DNA from: Acinetobacter wuhouensis
GTDB lineage: Bacteria; Pseudomonadota; Gammaproteobacteria; Pseudomonadales; Moraxellaceae
Direction: 5' to 3'
Assembly: GCF_001696605.3 (NCBI RefSeq)
Contig: NZ_CP031716.1
Coordinates: 186,001-250,000, forward strand
Length of the DNA stretch: 64,000 nt
Shown here: in pieces, positions 45,565 through 57,235 of the stretch
Numbering within the stretch: position 1 is the first letter of the stretch
Layout: every line of letters begins with the position of its first letter
Made by a program: the position numbers and the translations under genes
The notes under the pieces: generated by a model
What the model saw: only the letters and a program-made list of their open reading frames with translations
The model's database searches: none
Told to the model about the DNA's origin: nothing

Positions 45565-48500
45565 ATGGCATACTCATATACCGAAAAGAAACGGATCCGT
45601 AAGAATTTTGGTAAATTGCCCCAAGTCATGCATACTCCGTACTTGCTCGCGATTCAAGTCGACTCGTACAGAACATTTTTGCAAGATGGCAAAACTCCAA
45701 AAAATCGCGAAGATATCGGTCTCCAAGCGGCATTTCGTTCAGTTTTTCCTATAGAAAGTTATTCGGGCAATGCTGCTTTAGAATTCGTTGAGTATAGTCT
45801 TGGTAAACCAGAGTTCGATGTTCGCGAATGTATTCTTCGTGGCTCAACTTTTGCGGCACCAATGCGCGTAAAAATTCGTTTGATCATCAAAGATCGTGAA
45901 ACGAAATCAATCAAAGACGTTCGTGAGCAAGAAGTGTACATGGGTGAAATGCCACTCATGACTGAGAACGGTACCTTTGTGATCAACGGTACTGAGCGTG
46001 TAATCGTTTCTCAGTTACACCGTTCACCAGGCGTGTTCTTCGATCATGACAAAGGTAAGACACACTCAAGTGGTAAAGTGCTTTATTCAGCACGTATCAT
46101 TCCTTACCGTGGTTCATGGTTAGATTTTGAATTCGATGCGAAAGATTTAGTTTACGTTCGTATTGACCGTCGTCGTAAATTACTTGCGACTGTTGTATTG
46201 CGCGCACTGAATTTCAGCAATGAACAAATCTTGAATATGTTCTATGAAAAAGTGCCTGTATATCTTGATATGGGTAGCTACCAAATCGACTTAGTACCAG
46301 AACGTCTACGTGGCGAAATGGCACAATTCGATATCGTGGATAACGATGGTAAAGCAATCGTAGAACAAGGTAAACGTATCAATGCACGTCATGTACGTCA
46401 AATGGAAGCTGCTGGTTTAACAAAACTTTCAGTTCCAGATGAATACTTGTATGAACGTATTACAGCGGAAGATATTGCTTTACGTGATGGTGAAGTGATT
46501 GCTGCCAATACAGTGCTTAGCCATGAAATCTTGGTGAAAATTGCTGAAGGCGGTGTTAAACAATTTAACATTCTATTCACCAATGACATCGACCGTGGTT
46601 CATTCGTTGCAGACACTTTACGTGCAGATACTACAACAGGTCGTGAAGAAGCGCTTGTTGAAATCTATAAAGTGATGCGTCCAGGCGAGCCACCAACAAA
46701 AGAAGCTGCTGAAAACTTATTCAATAACTTATTCTTCTCTACAGAGCGTTATGACTTGTCTCCTGTAGGTCGTATGAAGTTTAACCGTCGTTTGGGTCGT
46801 CCTTACGAAGTAGGTACAGATCAGAAGTCTCGTGAAGTTGAAGGCATCCTTTCTAACGACGACATCATTGATGTATTAAAAACATTGGTTGAAATCCGTA
46901 ACGGTAAAGGTGAAGTCGATGATATCGACCACTTGGGTAACCGTCGCGTACGTTCTGTTGGTGAAATGACAGAAAACCAATTCCGTGTAGGTCTAGTTCG
47001 TGTTGAACGTGCTGTTAAAGAACGTTTGAACCAAGCTGAAACAGATAACTTGTCTCCACAAGATTTGATCAATGCGAAACCTGTTGCTGCTGCAATCAAA
47101 GAATTCTTTGGTTCAAGCCAATTGTCTCAGTTCATGGATCAAAACAACCCATTGTCTGAAATTACACACAAACGTCGTGTATCAGCGCTCGGTCCTGGTG
47201 GTTTGACTCGTGAACGTGCAGGCTTTGAGGTACGTGACGTACATCAAACTCACTATGGTCGTGTGTGTCCTATTGAAACGCCTGAAGGTCCAAACATTGG
47301 TTTGATCAACTCGCTTTCAGTTTATGCGAAATGTAATAACTTCGGTTTCTTGGAAACACCTTACCGTAAAGTTGTTGATGGTCGTGTAACGGATGATGTT
47401 GAATATTTATCTGCGATTGAAGAAGTGGGTACTGTGATTGCACAGGCCGATTCGATTGTTGATAAAGACGGTAACTTACAAGAAGAATTCGTATCTGTAC
47501 GTCATCAAGGTGACTTCGTACGTATGCCTCCTGAAAAAGTAACGCATATGGATGTATCTGCTCAGCAGGTTGTATCTGTTGCTGCGTCACTGATTCCGTT
47601 CCTTGAACACGATGATGCCAACCGTGCATTGATGGGTTCAAACATGCAACGTCAGGCTGTTCCTACTTTGCTTGCTGACAAACCACTTGTTGGTACAGGT
47701 ATGGAAGCAAACGTAGCACATGACTCTGGTGTATGTGTGATCGCAAAACGTGGTGGACGTATTGAGTTTGTTGATGCTTCTCGTGTGGTTATTCGTGTCA
47801 ATGAAGACGAAATGATCGCGGGTGAAGCTGGTGTAGATATCTACAACCTTATCAAATATACACGTTCGAACCAAAACACTTGTATCAACCAAAAAGTGCT
47901 TGTAAGCCTTGGTGATAAAGTGGGTCGTGGTGACGTTCTTGCTGATGGTCCTTCTACCGATGGTGGTGAACTAGCGCTTGGTCAAAACATGCGCGTAGCG
48001 TTCATGACTTGGAATGGTTATAACTACGAAGACTCGATCTTACTTTCTGAGCGTGTACTTCAAGAAGACCGTTTAACATCGATTCATATTCAAGAATTGT
48101 CATGTGTTGCGCGTGATACTAAGTTAGGTGCAGAAGAAATTACTGCTGATATTCCTAACGTAGGTGAAGCTGCACTGTCTAAACTTGACGAATCAGGTAT
48201 CGTTTATATCGGTGCTGAAGTTGCTGCTGGTGACATCCTTGTAGGTAAAGTAACGCCTAAAGGTGAAACGCAATTAACTCCTGAAGAAAAATTGCTTCGC
48301 GCAATCTTCGGTGAAAAAGCGGCTGACGTGAAAGACTCATCTTTACGTGTTTCTTCAAGCGTAAAAGGTACAGTCATTGACGTTCAAGTGTTTACACGTG
48401 ATGGTATTGAAAAAGACGAACGTGCTCAAGCAATTGAAAAAGCGCAGTTAGATGCTTACCGTAAAGACTTGAAAGAAGAATTCAAAATCTTCGAAGAAGC

Positions 48501-49653
48501 AGCGCGTGAACGTATTGTTCGCTTGTTGAAAGGTCAAGAGTCTAACGGTGGTGGTACAACTAAACGTGGTGACAAACTTTCTGAAGAATTGTTATCTGGT
48601 TTAGAGCTTGTTGAACTTCTTGAAATCCAACCCGTAGACGAAGCAATCGCTGAGCGTTTAACTCAAATTCAAGTATTCTTGAAAGAGAAGAGCCAAGAGA
48701 TTGACGAGAAATTTGCTGAGAAAAAACGCAAACTTTCTACAGGTGATGAGCTTACAACTGGCGTATTGAAAGTTGTTAAAGTGTACTTAGCTGTTAAACG
48801 TCGCATCCAACCGGGTGATAAGATGGCGGGTCGTCATGGTAACAAGGGTGTTGTATCTAACATTTTACCAGTAGAAGACATGCCGCATGACATCCACGGT
48901 GTTCCTGTTGATGTGGTACTTAACCCTCTAGGTGTACCATCTCGTATGAACGTGGGTCAGATTCTTGAAACTCACTTGGGTATGGCTGCGAAAGGTCTTG
49001 GCGATAAGATCGACAAGATGATGAAAGAACAACGTACAGTTCTTGAACTTCGTGAATTCTTAGACAAGATTTATAACAAAGTTGGTGGCGAGCAAGAAGA
49101 TCTTGATAGCTTAACTGATGAAGAAATCTTGGTATTGTCAGGTAACTTGCGTAAAGGTGTTCCTTTAGCAACGCCAGTATTTGATGGTGCAGAAGAAAGT
49201 CAAATCAAAGAGTTACTTGAACTTGGTGGTATTTCACGTACAGGTCAAACAGTATTGTATGACGGACGTACAGGTGAACGTTTCGACCGTCCAGTAACTG
49301 TTGGTTATATGTACATGTTGAAATTGAACCACTTGGTTGATGACAAGATGCACGCGCGTTCTACAGGTTCTTATTCTCTTGTTACGCAACAACCATTGGG
49401 TGGTAAAGCTCAATTCGGTGGTCAGCGTTTCGGTGAGATGGAGGTCTGGGCACTTGAAGCTTATGGTGCTGCTTATACACTTCAAGAAATGCTTACTGTG
49501 AAGTCGGATGACGTTGAAGGTCGTACTCGCATCTATAAGAACATTGTAGATGGTAACCATTATATGGATCCGGGTATGCCTGAATCGTTCAACGTATTGA
49601 CCAAAGAGATCCGTTCTTTAGGTATCAACATTGAACTGAAAAATGGTGACTAA
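45565..49653 (+). CDS. rpoB: RNA polymerase beta subunit
   Basis: The 1362-residue beta subunit starts [16 protein letters not shown]. The rifampicin region ([20 protein letters not shown].. then [10 protein letters not shown]) shows the usual sensitive residues at the classic resistance positions (Asp516, His526 and Ser531 by Escherichia coli number). Confidence 0.99.
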   Translation: MAYSYTEKKRIRKNFGKLPQVMHTPYLLAIQVDSYRTFLQDGKTPKNREDIGLQAAFRSVFPIESYSGNAALEFVEYSLGKPEFDVRECILRGSTFAAPMRVKIRLIIKDRETKSIKDVREQEVYMGEMPLMTENGTFVINGTERVIVSQLHRSPGVFFDHDKGKTHSSGKVLYSARIIPYRGSWLDFEFDAKDLVYVRIDRRRKLLATVVLRALNFSNEQILNMFYEKVPVYLDMGSYQIDLVPERLRGEMAQFDIVDNDGKAIVEQGKRINARHVRQMEAAGLTKLSVPDEYLYERITAEDIALRDGEVIAANTVLSHEILVKIAEGGVKQFNILFTNDIDRGSFVADTLRADTTTGREEALVEIYKVMRPGEPPTKEAAENLFNNLFFSTERYDLSPVGRMKFNRRLGRPYEVGTDQKSREVEGILSNDDIIDVLKTLVEIRNGKGEVDDIDHLGNRRVRSVGEMTENQFRVGLVRVERAVKERLNQAETDNLSPQDLINAKPVAAAIKEFFGSSQLSQFMDQNNPLSEITHKRRVSALGPGGLTRERAGFEVRDVHQTHYGRVCPIETPEGPNIGLINSLSVYAKCNNFGFLETPYRKVVDGRVTDDVEYLSAIEEVGTVIAQADSIVDKDGNLQEEFVSVRHQGDFVRMPPEKVTHMDVSAQQVVSVAASLIPFLEHDDANRALMGSNMQRQAVPTLLADKPLVGTGMEANVAHDSGVCVIAKRGGRIEFVDASRVVIRVNEDEMIAGEAGVDIYNLIKYTRSNQNTCINQKVLVSLGDKVGRGDVLADGPSTDGGELALGQNMRVAFMTWNGYNYEDSILLSERVLQEDRLTSIHIQELSCVARDTKLGAEEITADIPNVGEAALSKLDESGIVYIGAEVAAGDILVGKVTPKGETQLTPEEKLLRAIFGEKAADVKDSSLRVSSSVKGTVIDVQVFTRDGIEKDERAQAIEKAQLDAYRKDLKEEFKIFEEAARERIVRLLKGQESNGGGTTKRGDKLSEELLSGLELVELLEIQPVDEAIAERLTQIQVFLKEKSQEIDEKFAEKKRKLSTGDELTTGVLKVVKVYLAVKRRIQPGDKMAGRHGNKGVVSNILPVEDMPHDIHGVPVDVVLNPLGVPSRMNVGQILETHLGMAAKGLGDKIDKMMKEQRTVLELREFLDKIYNKVGGEQEDLDSLTDEEILVLSGNLRKGVPLATPVFDGAEESQIKELLELGGISRTGQTVLYDGRTGERFDRPVTVGYMYMLKLNHLVDDKMHARSTGSYSLVTQQPLGGKAQFGGQRFGEMEVWALEAYGAAYTLQEMLTVKSDDVEGRTRIYKNIVDGNHYMDPGMPESFNVLTKEIRSLGINIELKNGD

Positions 49654-49665
49654 TTAGTTCCATTG

Positions 49666-49722
49666 AATCTCCTTTGCGAAGCAATGCTTCTCACCTCTTG
49701 ATAAAGAGGGGCAAGGGGGATT
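49666..49722 (+). repeat. structured repeat element in the rpoB-rpoC spacer
   Basis: An outer 12-bp stem (AATCTCCTTTGC 49666-49677 with GCAAGGGGGATT 49711-49722, two wobbles) encloses two hairpins: GAAGC/GCTTC (loop AAT) and CCTCTT/AAGAGG (loop GATA). The three-way fold and its CCTCTT..AAGAGGGG core look like a dispersed Acinetobacter repeat rather than part of either gene. Confidence 0.55.
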
Positions 49723-49792
49723 TCTCAGTGAAAAAACAATATTTGTGACCCAGTTGTAGAGTGAAAATCTCCACAACACACGGAGAAAAAAA

Positions 49793-52700
49793 TTGAAAGA
49801 CTTGCTCGATATCATGCGCAAAAAGACGGACTCAGACGGTCATGCTCCAGTAGAGTTTGATCGCATCCGTATTGGTCTTGCGTCACCAGAAATGATTAAG
49901 TCATGGTCTCACGGTGAAGTTAAAAAGCCAGAAACCATTAACTACCGTACGTTTAAACCTGAACGTGATGGTTTATTCTGTGCCAAAATCTTTGGTCCAG
50001 TAAAAGATTACGAATGCTTGTGTGGTAAATACAAGCGTATGAAATACAAAGGCGTCATTTGTGAAAAATGTGGCGTTGAAGTAACAACTGCGAAAGTTCG
50101 TCGTGAACGTATGGGTCACATCGAATTGGCTTCTCCAGTTGCGCATATTTGGTTCTTGAAATCATTACCAAGCCGTATTGGTTTACTCCTTGATATGACT
50201 TTACGTGATATCGAACGTGTATTGTATTTCGAATCTTATGTGGTTACAGACCCTGGCATGACGCCAATGGAGAAATACCAACTTCTTAACGATGAAGAAT
50301 ACTTCACTGCTTTAGAAGAACATGGTGATGAATTCAGCGCGAAAATGGGTGCAGAAGCTGTTCAAGACTTGTTGAAAGACATCGATCTTGAAGCTGAAAT
50401 TTCTCGTTTACGTGAAGAAATTCCAAATACAACTTCAGAAACGAAGCTTAAAAAAGCATCTAAACGTTTGAAGTTGATGGAAGCGTTCAAAGAGTCGAAC
50501 AACAAACCAGAATGGATGGTGATGAATGTACTTCCTGTACTTCCACCAGATCTTCGTCCGTTAGTTCCGCTCGAAGGTGGTCGTTTTGCGACTTCTGACT
50601 TGAACGATCTTTACCGTCGTGTGATCAACCGTAACAACCGTTTAAAACGTCTTCTTGACCTTGCGGCTCCAGATATTATCGTACGTAACGAAAAACGTAT
50701 GTTACAAGAATCTGTAGATGCATTGCTTGATAACGGTCGTCGTGGTCGTGCAATTACCGGTTCGAACAAACGTCCGCTTAAATCTTTGGCAGATATGATC
50801 AAAGGTAAACAAGGTCGTTTCCGTCAAAACTTACTTGGTAAGCGTGTTGACTATTCTGGACGTTCGGTAATTACTGTAGGTCCATCATTACGTTTACATC
50901 AATGTGGTCTTCCGAAGAAAATGGCTCTTGAATTATTCAAACCATTTATCTTTGCGAAATTACAAGCATCTGGTCAAGCAACAACCATTAAAGCTGCGAA
51001 GAAAATGGTTGAGCGCGAAACGCCAGAAGTTTGGGACGTTCTAGCATCTGTAATTCGCCAACATCCAGTGATGTTGAACCGTGCACCAACACTTCACCGT
51101 TTAGGTCTTCAAGCATTTGAACCTATTCTAATTGAAGGTAAAGCGATTCGTCTTCACCCACTCGTTTGTGCTGCGTTCAACGCCGACTTCGATGGTGACC
51201 AAATGGCGGTTCACGTACCATTAACACTAGAAGCTCAGTTAGAAGCTCGTGCGTTAATGATGTCGACCAACAACATCTTGTCACCTGCGAATGGTGAGCC
51301 AATCATCGTTCCTTCTCAGGACGTTGTCTTGGGCTTGTATTACATCACACGTGATGCAATCAATGCCAAAGGTGAAGGCATGGTGTTCGCGGATACTCAC
51401 GAAGTAAACCGTGCATTGGCAACAGGTCAAGTTGATTTACACGCTCGCGTTAAAGCACGTGTACACCAAACTGTAATTGATGAAAATGGTAACCGTGAGC
51501 AACAAACCATTGTTGTAGATACAACTCCAGGTCGTTGCTTACTTTGGGAAGTTGTTCCTGAAGGTATGGATTTCCAACAAATCAACGTTGAGATGACTAA
51601 AAAGAACATCTCTAAATTGATTAACTCTTGCTACCGTAAATTAGGTTTGAAAGATACCGTTATCTTTGCTGACCAATTGATGTACTTGGGCTTCCGTCAA
51701 GCAACACGTTCAGGTGTTTCTGTTGGTATGGAAGACATGTTGATTCCACCACAAAAACAAGCAATTATCGAAAAAGCTGAAGTTGAAGTTCGTGAAATCG
51801 AACAACAATTTGAACAAGGTTTCGTAACTGCAGGTGAGCGTTATAACAAAGTTGTCGATATTTGGGCGCGTACAAACGACCAAGTAGCGAAAGCGATGAT
51901 GGATAACTTGTCATTCACAACTGTTAAAAACAAACAGGGTGAAGACGAGAAACAAAAATCATTCAACTCAATCTACATGATGTCTGACTCTGGTGCCCGT
52001 GGTTCGGCAGCTCAGATTCGTCAGCTTGCAGGTATGCGTGGTTTGATGGCGAAACCAGATGGTTCGATCATTGAAACACCAATTAAAGCAAACTTCCGTG
52101 AAGGTTTGACCGTACTTCAGTACTTCATTTCAACACATGGTGCGCGTAAAGGTTTGGCCGATACAGCACTTAAAACTGCGAACTCTGGTTACTTGACTCG
52201 TCGTCTTGTTGACGTAGCGCAAGATTTGGTTATTACTGAGCCAGATTGTGGTACTTTTGACGGTCTTGTTATGACACCGTTCATTCAAGGTGGCGATGTA
52301 ATCGAGAACTTAGGTGCTCGAGTATTAGGTCGTGTACTTGCTGAAGATGCGAAAAAACCTGGTTCAGATGATGTTATTCTTCCACGTAACACACTCATCG
52401 ACGAAAAACTTGCGAACTATTTAGAAGAGCAAGGTGTCGATGAAGTGAAAGTACGTTCAGTTGTAAACTGTGCGTCTACTTTCGGTGTATGTGCGAAATG
52501 TTATGGTCGTGACTTGGCTCGTGGTCACTTGGTGAATCCAGGTGAATCTGTCGGTGTAATGGCTGCACAATCAATTGGTGAACCTGGTACACAGTTAACC
52601 ATGCGTACATTCCACGTGGGTGGTGCTGCAAGCCGAACTTCTGCTGCTAATAGCGTTCAAGTTCGTAACAAAGGTACAGTTCGTTTCCATAACGTTAAAA

Positions 52701-53986
52701 CTGTACAACATGCTAAAGGTCACTTGGTATCTGTTTCACGTTCTGGTGAAATCGGTATTGCAGATGACATCGGTCGTGAACGTGAACGTTATAAACTTCC
52801 ATACGGTGCGTCTATCTTAATCAAAGATGGCGAAGCTGTAGAAGGCGGCGGTATTGTTGCAACTTGGGATCCGCATACACATCCATTGGTTACAGAAGTT
52901 GCTGGTAAAGCACGTTTCAGCCAAATCGCTGATGGCGTAACTGCAACATCGAAGACTGATGATGCTACTGGTATGACGACTGTAGAAATCTTACCTGTAA
53001 CAGCACGTCCTGCGTCTGGTAAAGATATGCGTCCTGCAATCGTGTTGGATACAGCAGATGGCGGTGAGCAATTCTACTTCTTGCCACAAAATACGATCGT
53101 AACTGTTCGTGATGGTGAAACAATCGGTGTCGGTGACGTTATCGGTCGTGTACCACAAGAATCTTCACGTACTCGTGATATTACCGGTGGTTTACCACGT
53201 GTAGCTGACTTATTCGAAGCGCGTAAACCGAAGGAACATGCAATTCTTGCAGAAGTTTCTGGTGTTGTTAGTTTTGGTAAAGAAACTAAAGGTAAAAACC
53301 GTTTGGTGATCACGCCTGATGATGGTTCTGAGATTTACGAAGAATTGATTCCAAAATGGCGTCAAATCAACGTGTTCGAAGGTGAGCATGTGAACCGTGG
53401 TGAAACCATTTCTGATGGTCCACAAAACCCACATGACATCTTACGTCTGAAAGGTGAAGTTGCATTAACTAACTACATCGTGAACGAAGTTCAAGACGTT
53501 TACCGTCTCCAAGGTGTAAAAATCAACGATAAACACATTGAAGTCATCGTACGTCAAATGTTGCGTAAAGTTGATATCACTGATGGCGGTGATACAAGCT
53601 TCATCAAAGGCGAACAAGTGGATTACATCCGCGTTGTGGGCGAAAACCAAGCTGTCTTGGCTCAAAACAAGTTCCCTGCGAAGTTTGAACGTCAATTGAT
53701 GGGTATCACGAAAGCATCGCTTTCTACTGACTCGTTCATCTCTGCTGCATCGTTCCAGGAAACAACACGTGTGTTAACTGAAGCTGCTGTAACAGGTAAA
53801 GAAGATGATTTACGTGGTTTGAAAGAAAACGTTGTAGTAGGTCGCTTGATCCCAGCAGGTACTGGTCTTGCATACCACTTAGAACGTCGTCGTCAAGAAG
53901 CGGAAGCTGCTGAGCATGAATTGGTGAATGACTTCTCTGAAGTTGACCAAGCATTCTCTCAAGCTTTAAATGAAGATTCTTTCTAA
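49793..53986 (+). CDS. rpoC: RNA polymerase beta' subunit
   Basis: The 1397-residue beta' subunit has the zinc motif [20 protein letters not shown] (about 70-90) and the catalytic [12 protein letters not shown]. It starts with TTG ([10 protein letters not shown]), placed by CGGAG 7 bases upstream; no in-frame ATG near the start fits the conserved N-terminus. Its terminator is at 54013-54037. Confidence 0.99.
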   Translation: MKDLLDIMRKKTDSDGHAPVEFDRIRIGLASPEMIKSWSHGEVKKPETINYRTFKPERDGLFCAKIFGPVKDYECLCGKYKRMKYKGVICEKCGVEVTTAKVRRERMGHIELASPVAHIWFLKSLPSRIGLLLDMTLRDIERVLYFESYVVTDPGMTPMEKYQLLNDEEYFTALEEHGDEFSAKMGAEAVQDLLKDIDLEAEISRLREEIPNTTSETKLKKASKRLKLMEAFKESNNKPEWMVMNVLPVLPPDLRPLVPLEGGRFATSDLNDLYRRVINRNNRLKRLLDLAAPDIIVRNEKRMLQESVDALLDNGRRGRAITGSNKRPLKSLADMIKGKQGRFRQNLLGKRVDYSGRSVITVGPSLRLHQCGLPKKMALELFKPFIFAKLQASGQATTIKAAKKMVERETPEVWDVLASVIRQHPVMLNRAPTLHRLGLQAFEPILIEGKAIRLHPLVCAAFNADFDGDQMAVHVPLTLEAQLEARALMMSTNNILSPANGEPIIVPSQDVVLGLYYITRDAINAKGEGMVFADTHEVNRALATGQVDLHARVKARVHQTVIDENGNREQQTIVVDTTPGRCLLWEVVPEGMDFQQINVEMTKKNISKLINSCYRKLGLKDTVIFADQLMYLGFRQATRSGVSVGMEDMLIPPQKQAIIEKAEVEVREIEQQFEQGFVTAGERYNKVVDIWARTNDQVAKAMMDNLSFTTVKNKQGEDEKQKSFNSIYMMSDSGARGSAAQIRQLAGMRGLMAKPDGSIIETPIKANFREGLTVLQYFISTHGARKGLADTALKTANSGYLTRRLVDVAQDLVITEPDCGTFDGLVMTPFIQGGDVIENLGARVLGRVLAEDAKKPGSDDVILPRNTLIDEKLANYLEEQGVDEVKVRSVVNCASTFGVCAKCYGRDLARGHLVNPGESVGVMAAQSIGEPGTQLTMRTFHVGGAASRTSAANSVQVRNKGTVRFHNVKTVQHAKGHLVSVSRSGEIGIADDIGRERERYKLPYGASILIKDGEAVEGGGIVATWDPHTHPLVTEVAGKARFSQIADGVTATSKTDDATGMTTVEILPVTARPASGKDMRPAIVLDTADGGEQFYFLPQNTIVTVRDGETIGVGDVIGRVPQESSRTRDITGGLPRVADLFEARKPKEHAILAEVSGVVSFGKETKGKNRLVITPDDGSEIYEELIPKWRQINVFEGEHVNRGETISDGPQNPHDILRLKGEVALTNYIVNEVQDVYRLQGVKINDKHIEVIVRQMLRKVDITDGGDTSFIKGEQVDYIRVVGENQAVLAQNKFPAKFERQLMGITKASLSTDSFISAASFQETTRVLTEAAVTGKEDDLRGLKENVVVGRLIPAGTGLAYHLERRRQEAEAAEHELVNDFSEVDQAFSQALNEDSF

Positions 53987-54002
53987 GAACGCATTTAGAT
54001 TT

Positions 54003-54041
54003 TGAAATGAAGAAGACGCCTTAGGGCGTCTTTTTTTGTAT
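54003..54041 (+). repeat. rpoC terminator, left copy of a 39-bp direct repeat
   Basis: The stem AAGACGCC/GGCGTCTT plus seven T forms the rpoC terminator within a 39-base segment (starting TGAAATGAAGAAGACGCC). The same 39 bases recur with one mismatch at 56317-56355. Confidence 0.9.
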
Positions 54042-54082
54042 ACTTCATTTAAAATTAAATACTTATTTTAAGTGAGGGGAAA

Positions 54083-56302
54083 ATGGAGTTAATAGAAGCA
54101 GAAGAGCTGTTTAATCAAGCATTGGAAGCAGAGAAGAATAACGAGATTGACAGAGCAATTGAATTATTGTCCCAGATTATAAAATCTTCCGATGAGCTTA
54201 AAATAATTTATGCAAAAGCACAATTTAATCGGGGACTTTTATTAAACAAGCAAAATAAATTTGCAGAAGCTGAGGAAGCTTATAAAAAGGTTTTAAGAGA
54301 AGATAATGCTAAAGTATATGTTAAAGCACAATATAGTTTAGGTTTATTATTAAGTTATTTAAAAAGATATGAAGCAGCTGAGGAAGCTTATGGAAACATA
54401 ATAAGAGAAGATAATAAGCAAATTTATGCGGGTACGCAGTTAAATTTAGGACTTTTATTAAACAAGCAAAATAAATTTGCAGAAGCTGAGGAAGCTTATA
54501 AAAAGGTTTTAAGAGAAGATAATGCTGAAGCATATGTTAAAGCACAGTTTAGATTAGGTTTATTGTTAAATTATTTAAAAAGATATGAAGCAGCTGAAGA
54601 AGCGTATAGAAAGGTTTTAAGAGAAGATAGTGCTGAAATATATGCTAAAGCACAGTTTAGTTTAGGTTTATTGTTAAATTATTTAAAAAGATATGAAGAA
54701 ACTGAGGAAGCTTATAAAAAGGTTTTAAGAGAAGATAATGCAGAAGCATATGCTAAAGCACAGTTTAAATTAGGTTTATTATTAAATTATTTAGAGCAAT
54801 TTAAAGAAGCAGAGAAAGCATTTAAAAAAGTTTTAAGAAAAGATAATCCTATAATATATGCAAGCGCTCAACTGAATTTAGGTTTTTTCTACCATAAAAA
54901 AGATCAAAGTCAATTATGTTTACAGCATCTAAGAAAAGTAAAAAGAATAGATTCTTGTTTTGCATATGCATATGCACAATATGCTCTATGGTTAAAAACT
55001 AACAATAAGATTTATTTAAAACATGTCTTGAAAACAGATGATGAAGAACAATTCTATAGTGCACAATTTCACTTAGGTGAATTGGAGTATATATCTAATA
55101 AATCTAAATTATCTCAGATATTAGATTATTGGAATAATATTTCAGAAAAGTCTGAATGGTATCCTAAGATATATTATAAAAAGCATTTAATAGAGAAAGT
55201 ATTAAGTATTAAGAGCATTGAATCTTCGGCGCTATTGGATATATTTAAAAAAGTTGATTTACTTTTAAACTCATTAGTTATTAAAAATGAAAATGAAGAT
55301 TTAATCGCGCATTACACTTCTCCTTTTGTTGCAAAATTATTGGTTGCTAAAGAGATTTGTGGATTTAAAGAAAATTCAAATATAAGGTTAAATACGATTG
55401 ATTTGATGAATGATCCAACCGAAGGAGAAATTCTAAATCATTACTTAAATATTTCATCCGATTTGATTTCAACGAATGATCAGGCATTTATGGGTTGTTT
55501 TACTTTACATCATGATTCATTAAATCAATTTCGTCTTTATGGTAAGGAAGATCAAAAAGAGGGTAGCGGATTGAGTTTGATTTTATCAAATCTATTTTTT
55601 GAGCAAGAGAATAGTTTTTCTAATATCAGACTTCAAAATACCAGTAATTCAATTTCTGAAAGTAATGGTGTTACAGAAAATGATGATTCGGAAAGTGATC
55701 TTGATATTAGCTCTATAACGGAAAGTTTGAATGAAAAAATTATTCAAAAATTGCCTTTATATCGTTGTATTTATATTGATCCAGACTCAAAGCTTATTGA
55801 AATATCACACCGAGAAGAATGGACGTTTTGTAGAGAAGCAAAAAGTTCAAAGAGTGATAAATGGGATAATTATTCAAAGGATATAAAAGAATTACGTGAT
55901 GGAGTAAGAGAAGAGTTTCAAAACTTGGAAAATTTAATACAACCTTTGTATCAAAAAATTTCTAAAAATATAAAAAAATACTTGAATGAAGCTGAACTTT
56001 TAGCCGAAATTTTATTACCACTTAGATTCCTGGTTAAACACATGGCATTCAAAGAAGAACAAGAGTGCCGTGTTGTTTATGTAACTCAATGGGATGATCA
56101 TTTTGTTCAGTATGATCAAGATAGGAATCGTTTCTATATAGATTATGGTCAAGATGTTGTTACCCATTTGAAAAAAATTTATTTAGGTCCTCATGCAGTA
56201 CATGAAAAAAATATGTTTGAGTATTTATGTGCTCATGCAAAGCAAAATAATCGAACAGAACATGAGGTGAAGATTAAAACTTCACATAATCCTTTAAGAT
56301 AA
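54083..56302 (+). CDS. TPR repeat protein with C-terminal DUF2971-like domain
   Basis: The 739-residue protein has six to seven near-identical 36-residue TPR units at about residues 39-290. A C-terminal domain from about 406 matches DUF2971: HYTS (410-413), an LNTIDLMNDPTEGEI motif, FMGCFTLHHDSLNQFRLYG, and KHMAFKEEQECRVVY with KIYLGPHA near the end. TPR arrays usually sense or bind partners, and DUF2971 proteins are uncharacterised and often sit in variable gene spots. The gene has a strong GAGGGG ribosome binding site, is AT-rich relative to its neighbours and is bounded by copies of the rpoC terminator. It could be a phage-defence or stress gene, an inference from context. An enzymatic activity, possibly ADP-ribosyltransferase-like from the HYT start, is a weak guess. 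Confidence 0.8.
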   Translation: MELIEAEELFNQALEAEKNNEIDRAIELLSQIIKSSDELKIIYAKAQFNRGLLLNKQNKFAEAEEAYKKVLREDNAKVYVKAQYSLGLLLSYLKRYEAAEEAYGNIIREDNKQIYAGTQLNLGLLLNKQNKFAEAEEAYKKVLREDNAEAYVKAQFRLGLLLNYLKRYEAAEEAYRKVLREDSAEIYAKAQFSLGLLLNYLKRYEETEEAYKKVLREDNAEAYAKAQFKLGLLLNYLEQFKEAEKAFKKVLRKDNPIIYASAQLNLGFFYHKKDQSQLCLQHLRKVKRIDSCFAYAYAQYALWLKTNNKIYLKHVLKTDDEEQFYSAQFHLGELEYISNKSKLSQILDYWNNISEKSEWYPKIYYKKHLIEKVLSIKSIESSALLDIFKKVDLLLNSLVIKNENEDLIAHYTSPFVAKLLVAKEICGFKENSNIRLNTIDLMNDPTEGEILNHYLNISSDLISTNDQAFMGCFTLHHDSLNQFRLYGKEDQKEGSGLSLILSNLFFEQENSFSNIRLQNTSNSISESNGVTENDDSESDLDISSITESLNEKIIQKLPLYRCIYIDPDSKLIEISHREEWTFCREAKSSKSDKWDNYSKDIKELRDGVREEFQNLENLIQPLYQKISKNIKKYLNEAELLAEILLPLRFLVKHMAFKEEQECRVVYVTQWDDHFVQYDQDRNRFYIDYGQDVVTHLKKIYLGPHAVHEKNMFEYLCAHAKQNNRTEHEVKIKTSHNPLR

Positions 56303-56316
56303 GTGATAAAAAATAA

Positions 56317-56355
56317 TGAAATGAAAAAGACGCCTTAGGGCGTCTTTTTTTGTAT
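56317..56355 (+). repeat. duplicated terminator, right copy of a 39-bp direct repeat
   Basis: Matches 54003-54041 in 38 of 39 bases, and serves as terminator of the TPR gene. The two copies bracket exactly the TPR-DUF2971 gene and its promoter region. Confidence 0.9.
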
Positions 56356-56727
56356 TTGGATTGAAGTAAATAAAAGACCTTATGATTGTGTAACACTGAC
56401 TACGGTCTTGCTGAAATGATTGGTTTTGCTTATTTCTGCACGATGGGTGAATTATCTTAAAAATCAATGATAGGCTTGAAAATTTTCAATTCATATTGAT
56501 TACTGAATCAAGGTAAAGATGTATGAAAAGCTTATATTTTTCAATTTTGAATACTGAAATATAGTGTCTTATTAACACGAATGTTCTTTTAATTATAAAA
56601 TTCATCTTTGATAATAAATCATTACAAATGGCTACATGAGCATGCAATTTAATTCATAAATTGGTGTTTTCATTTAATGAGTAGAACTCAAACGCATTTG
56701 TAAGTTTAGACAAAAAGGATGAATGAC
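56356..56727. other. AT-rich intergenic region
   Basis: No supported gene. It should carry the promoter for the lipoprotein gene; I could not choose one, and no long hairpin is seen. Confidence 0.4.
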
Positions 56728-57084
56728 ATGAAAAAGACAGTAATGATCATGATGTGCGCAAGCTTACCGTTAATGATGTTGACTGGTTGTGAAAACATGT
56801 CTGCAAACGACAAGCGTATCGCTTCTGCTGCACTTGGTGGTGCAGTGGGCGGTGGTGTAGGTAATCACGCGGGTAATGGTGTCGGCGCTGCAGTCGGTGC
56901 TGGTGGTGGTGCGGCTGTCGGTAGCAAGGCTAATAATGGCTCAAACCGTAATGCAACATATAGCGGTGTAGGTGCAGGTATCGGTGCTGTGCTTGGTAAA
57001 GGTATCTTCGGTGGAGATACTGGTGCCGCAATTGGTGGTGCAATTGGTGGTGGTGCTGGTTCTGCAATTGAAACTAAGAAGTAA
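56728..57084 (+). CDS. glycine-zipper lipoprotein
   Basis: The 118-residue protein has a lipoprotein signal with lipobox LMMLTGC (lipidated Cys about residue 21). Glycine-zipper repeats follow (GGAVGGGVGNHAG, GAAVGAGGGAAVG, GAAIGGAIGGGAGSA) that form membrane-inserting hairpins. I start at ATG 56728 (MKKTVMIMM) with AAGGA 8 bases upstream. It is similar to outer-membrane SlyB/Pcp-like proteins; function unknown. Confidence 0.85.
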   Translation: MKKTVMIMMCASLPLMMLTGCENMSANDKRIASAALGGAVGGGVGNHAGNGVGAAVGAGGGAAVGSKANNGSNRNATYSGVGAGIGAVLGKGIFGGDTGAAIGGAIGGGAGSAIETKK

Positions 57085-57113
57085 TTTAATATAGAAATTA
57101 TGTACTTGAGATA

Positions 57114-57142
57114 AAATAAGCGCAAATTGCGCTTATTTTTTT
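57114..57142 (+). terminator. rho-independent terminator
   Basis: The inverted repeat AATAAGCGCAA/TTGCGCTTATT runs into seven T. Confidence 0.85.
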
Positions 57143-57235
57143 GTGTATAAATGATAGGTGCTTAATCGAATAATGATGATTATAAGAATAGACTTAAAAA
57201 AATATTTGGAGAGCGGATGCGTTTAGAAAGCGATT

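Noticed and set aside
47100..47220. Rifampicin-resistance substitution in rpoB
   Set aside because: The classic positions carry the usual sensitive residues.
54003..56355. Insertion sequence or transposon explaining the terminator duplication
   Set aside because: No transposase and no terminal inverted repeats lie between the two copies, so it is recorded as a direct-repeat-flanked single gene.
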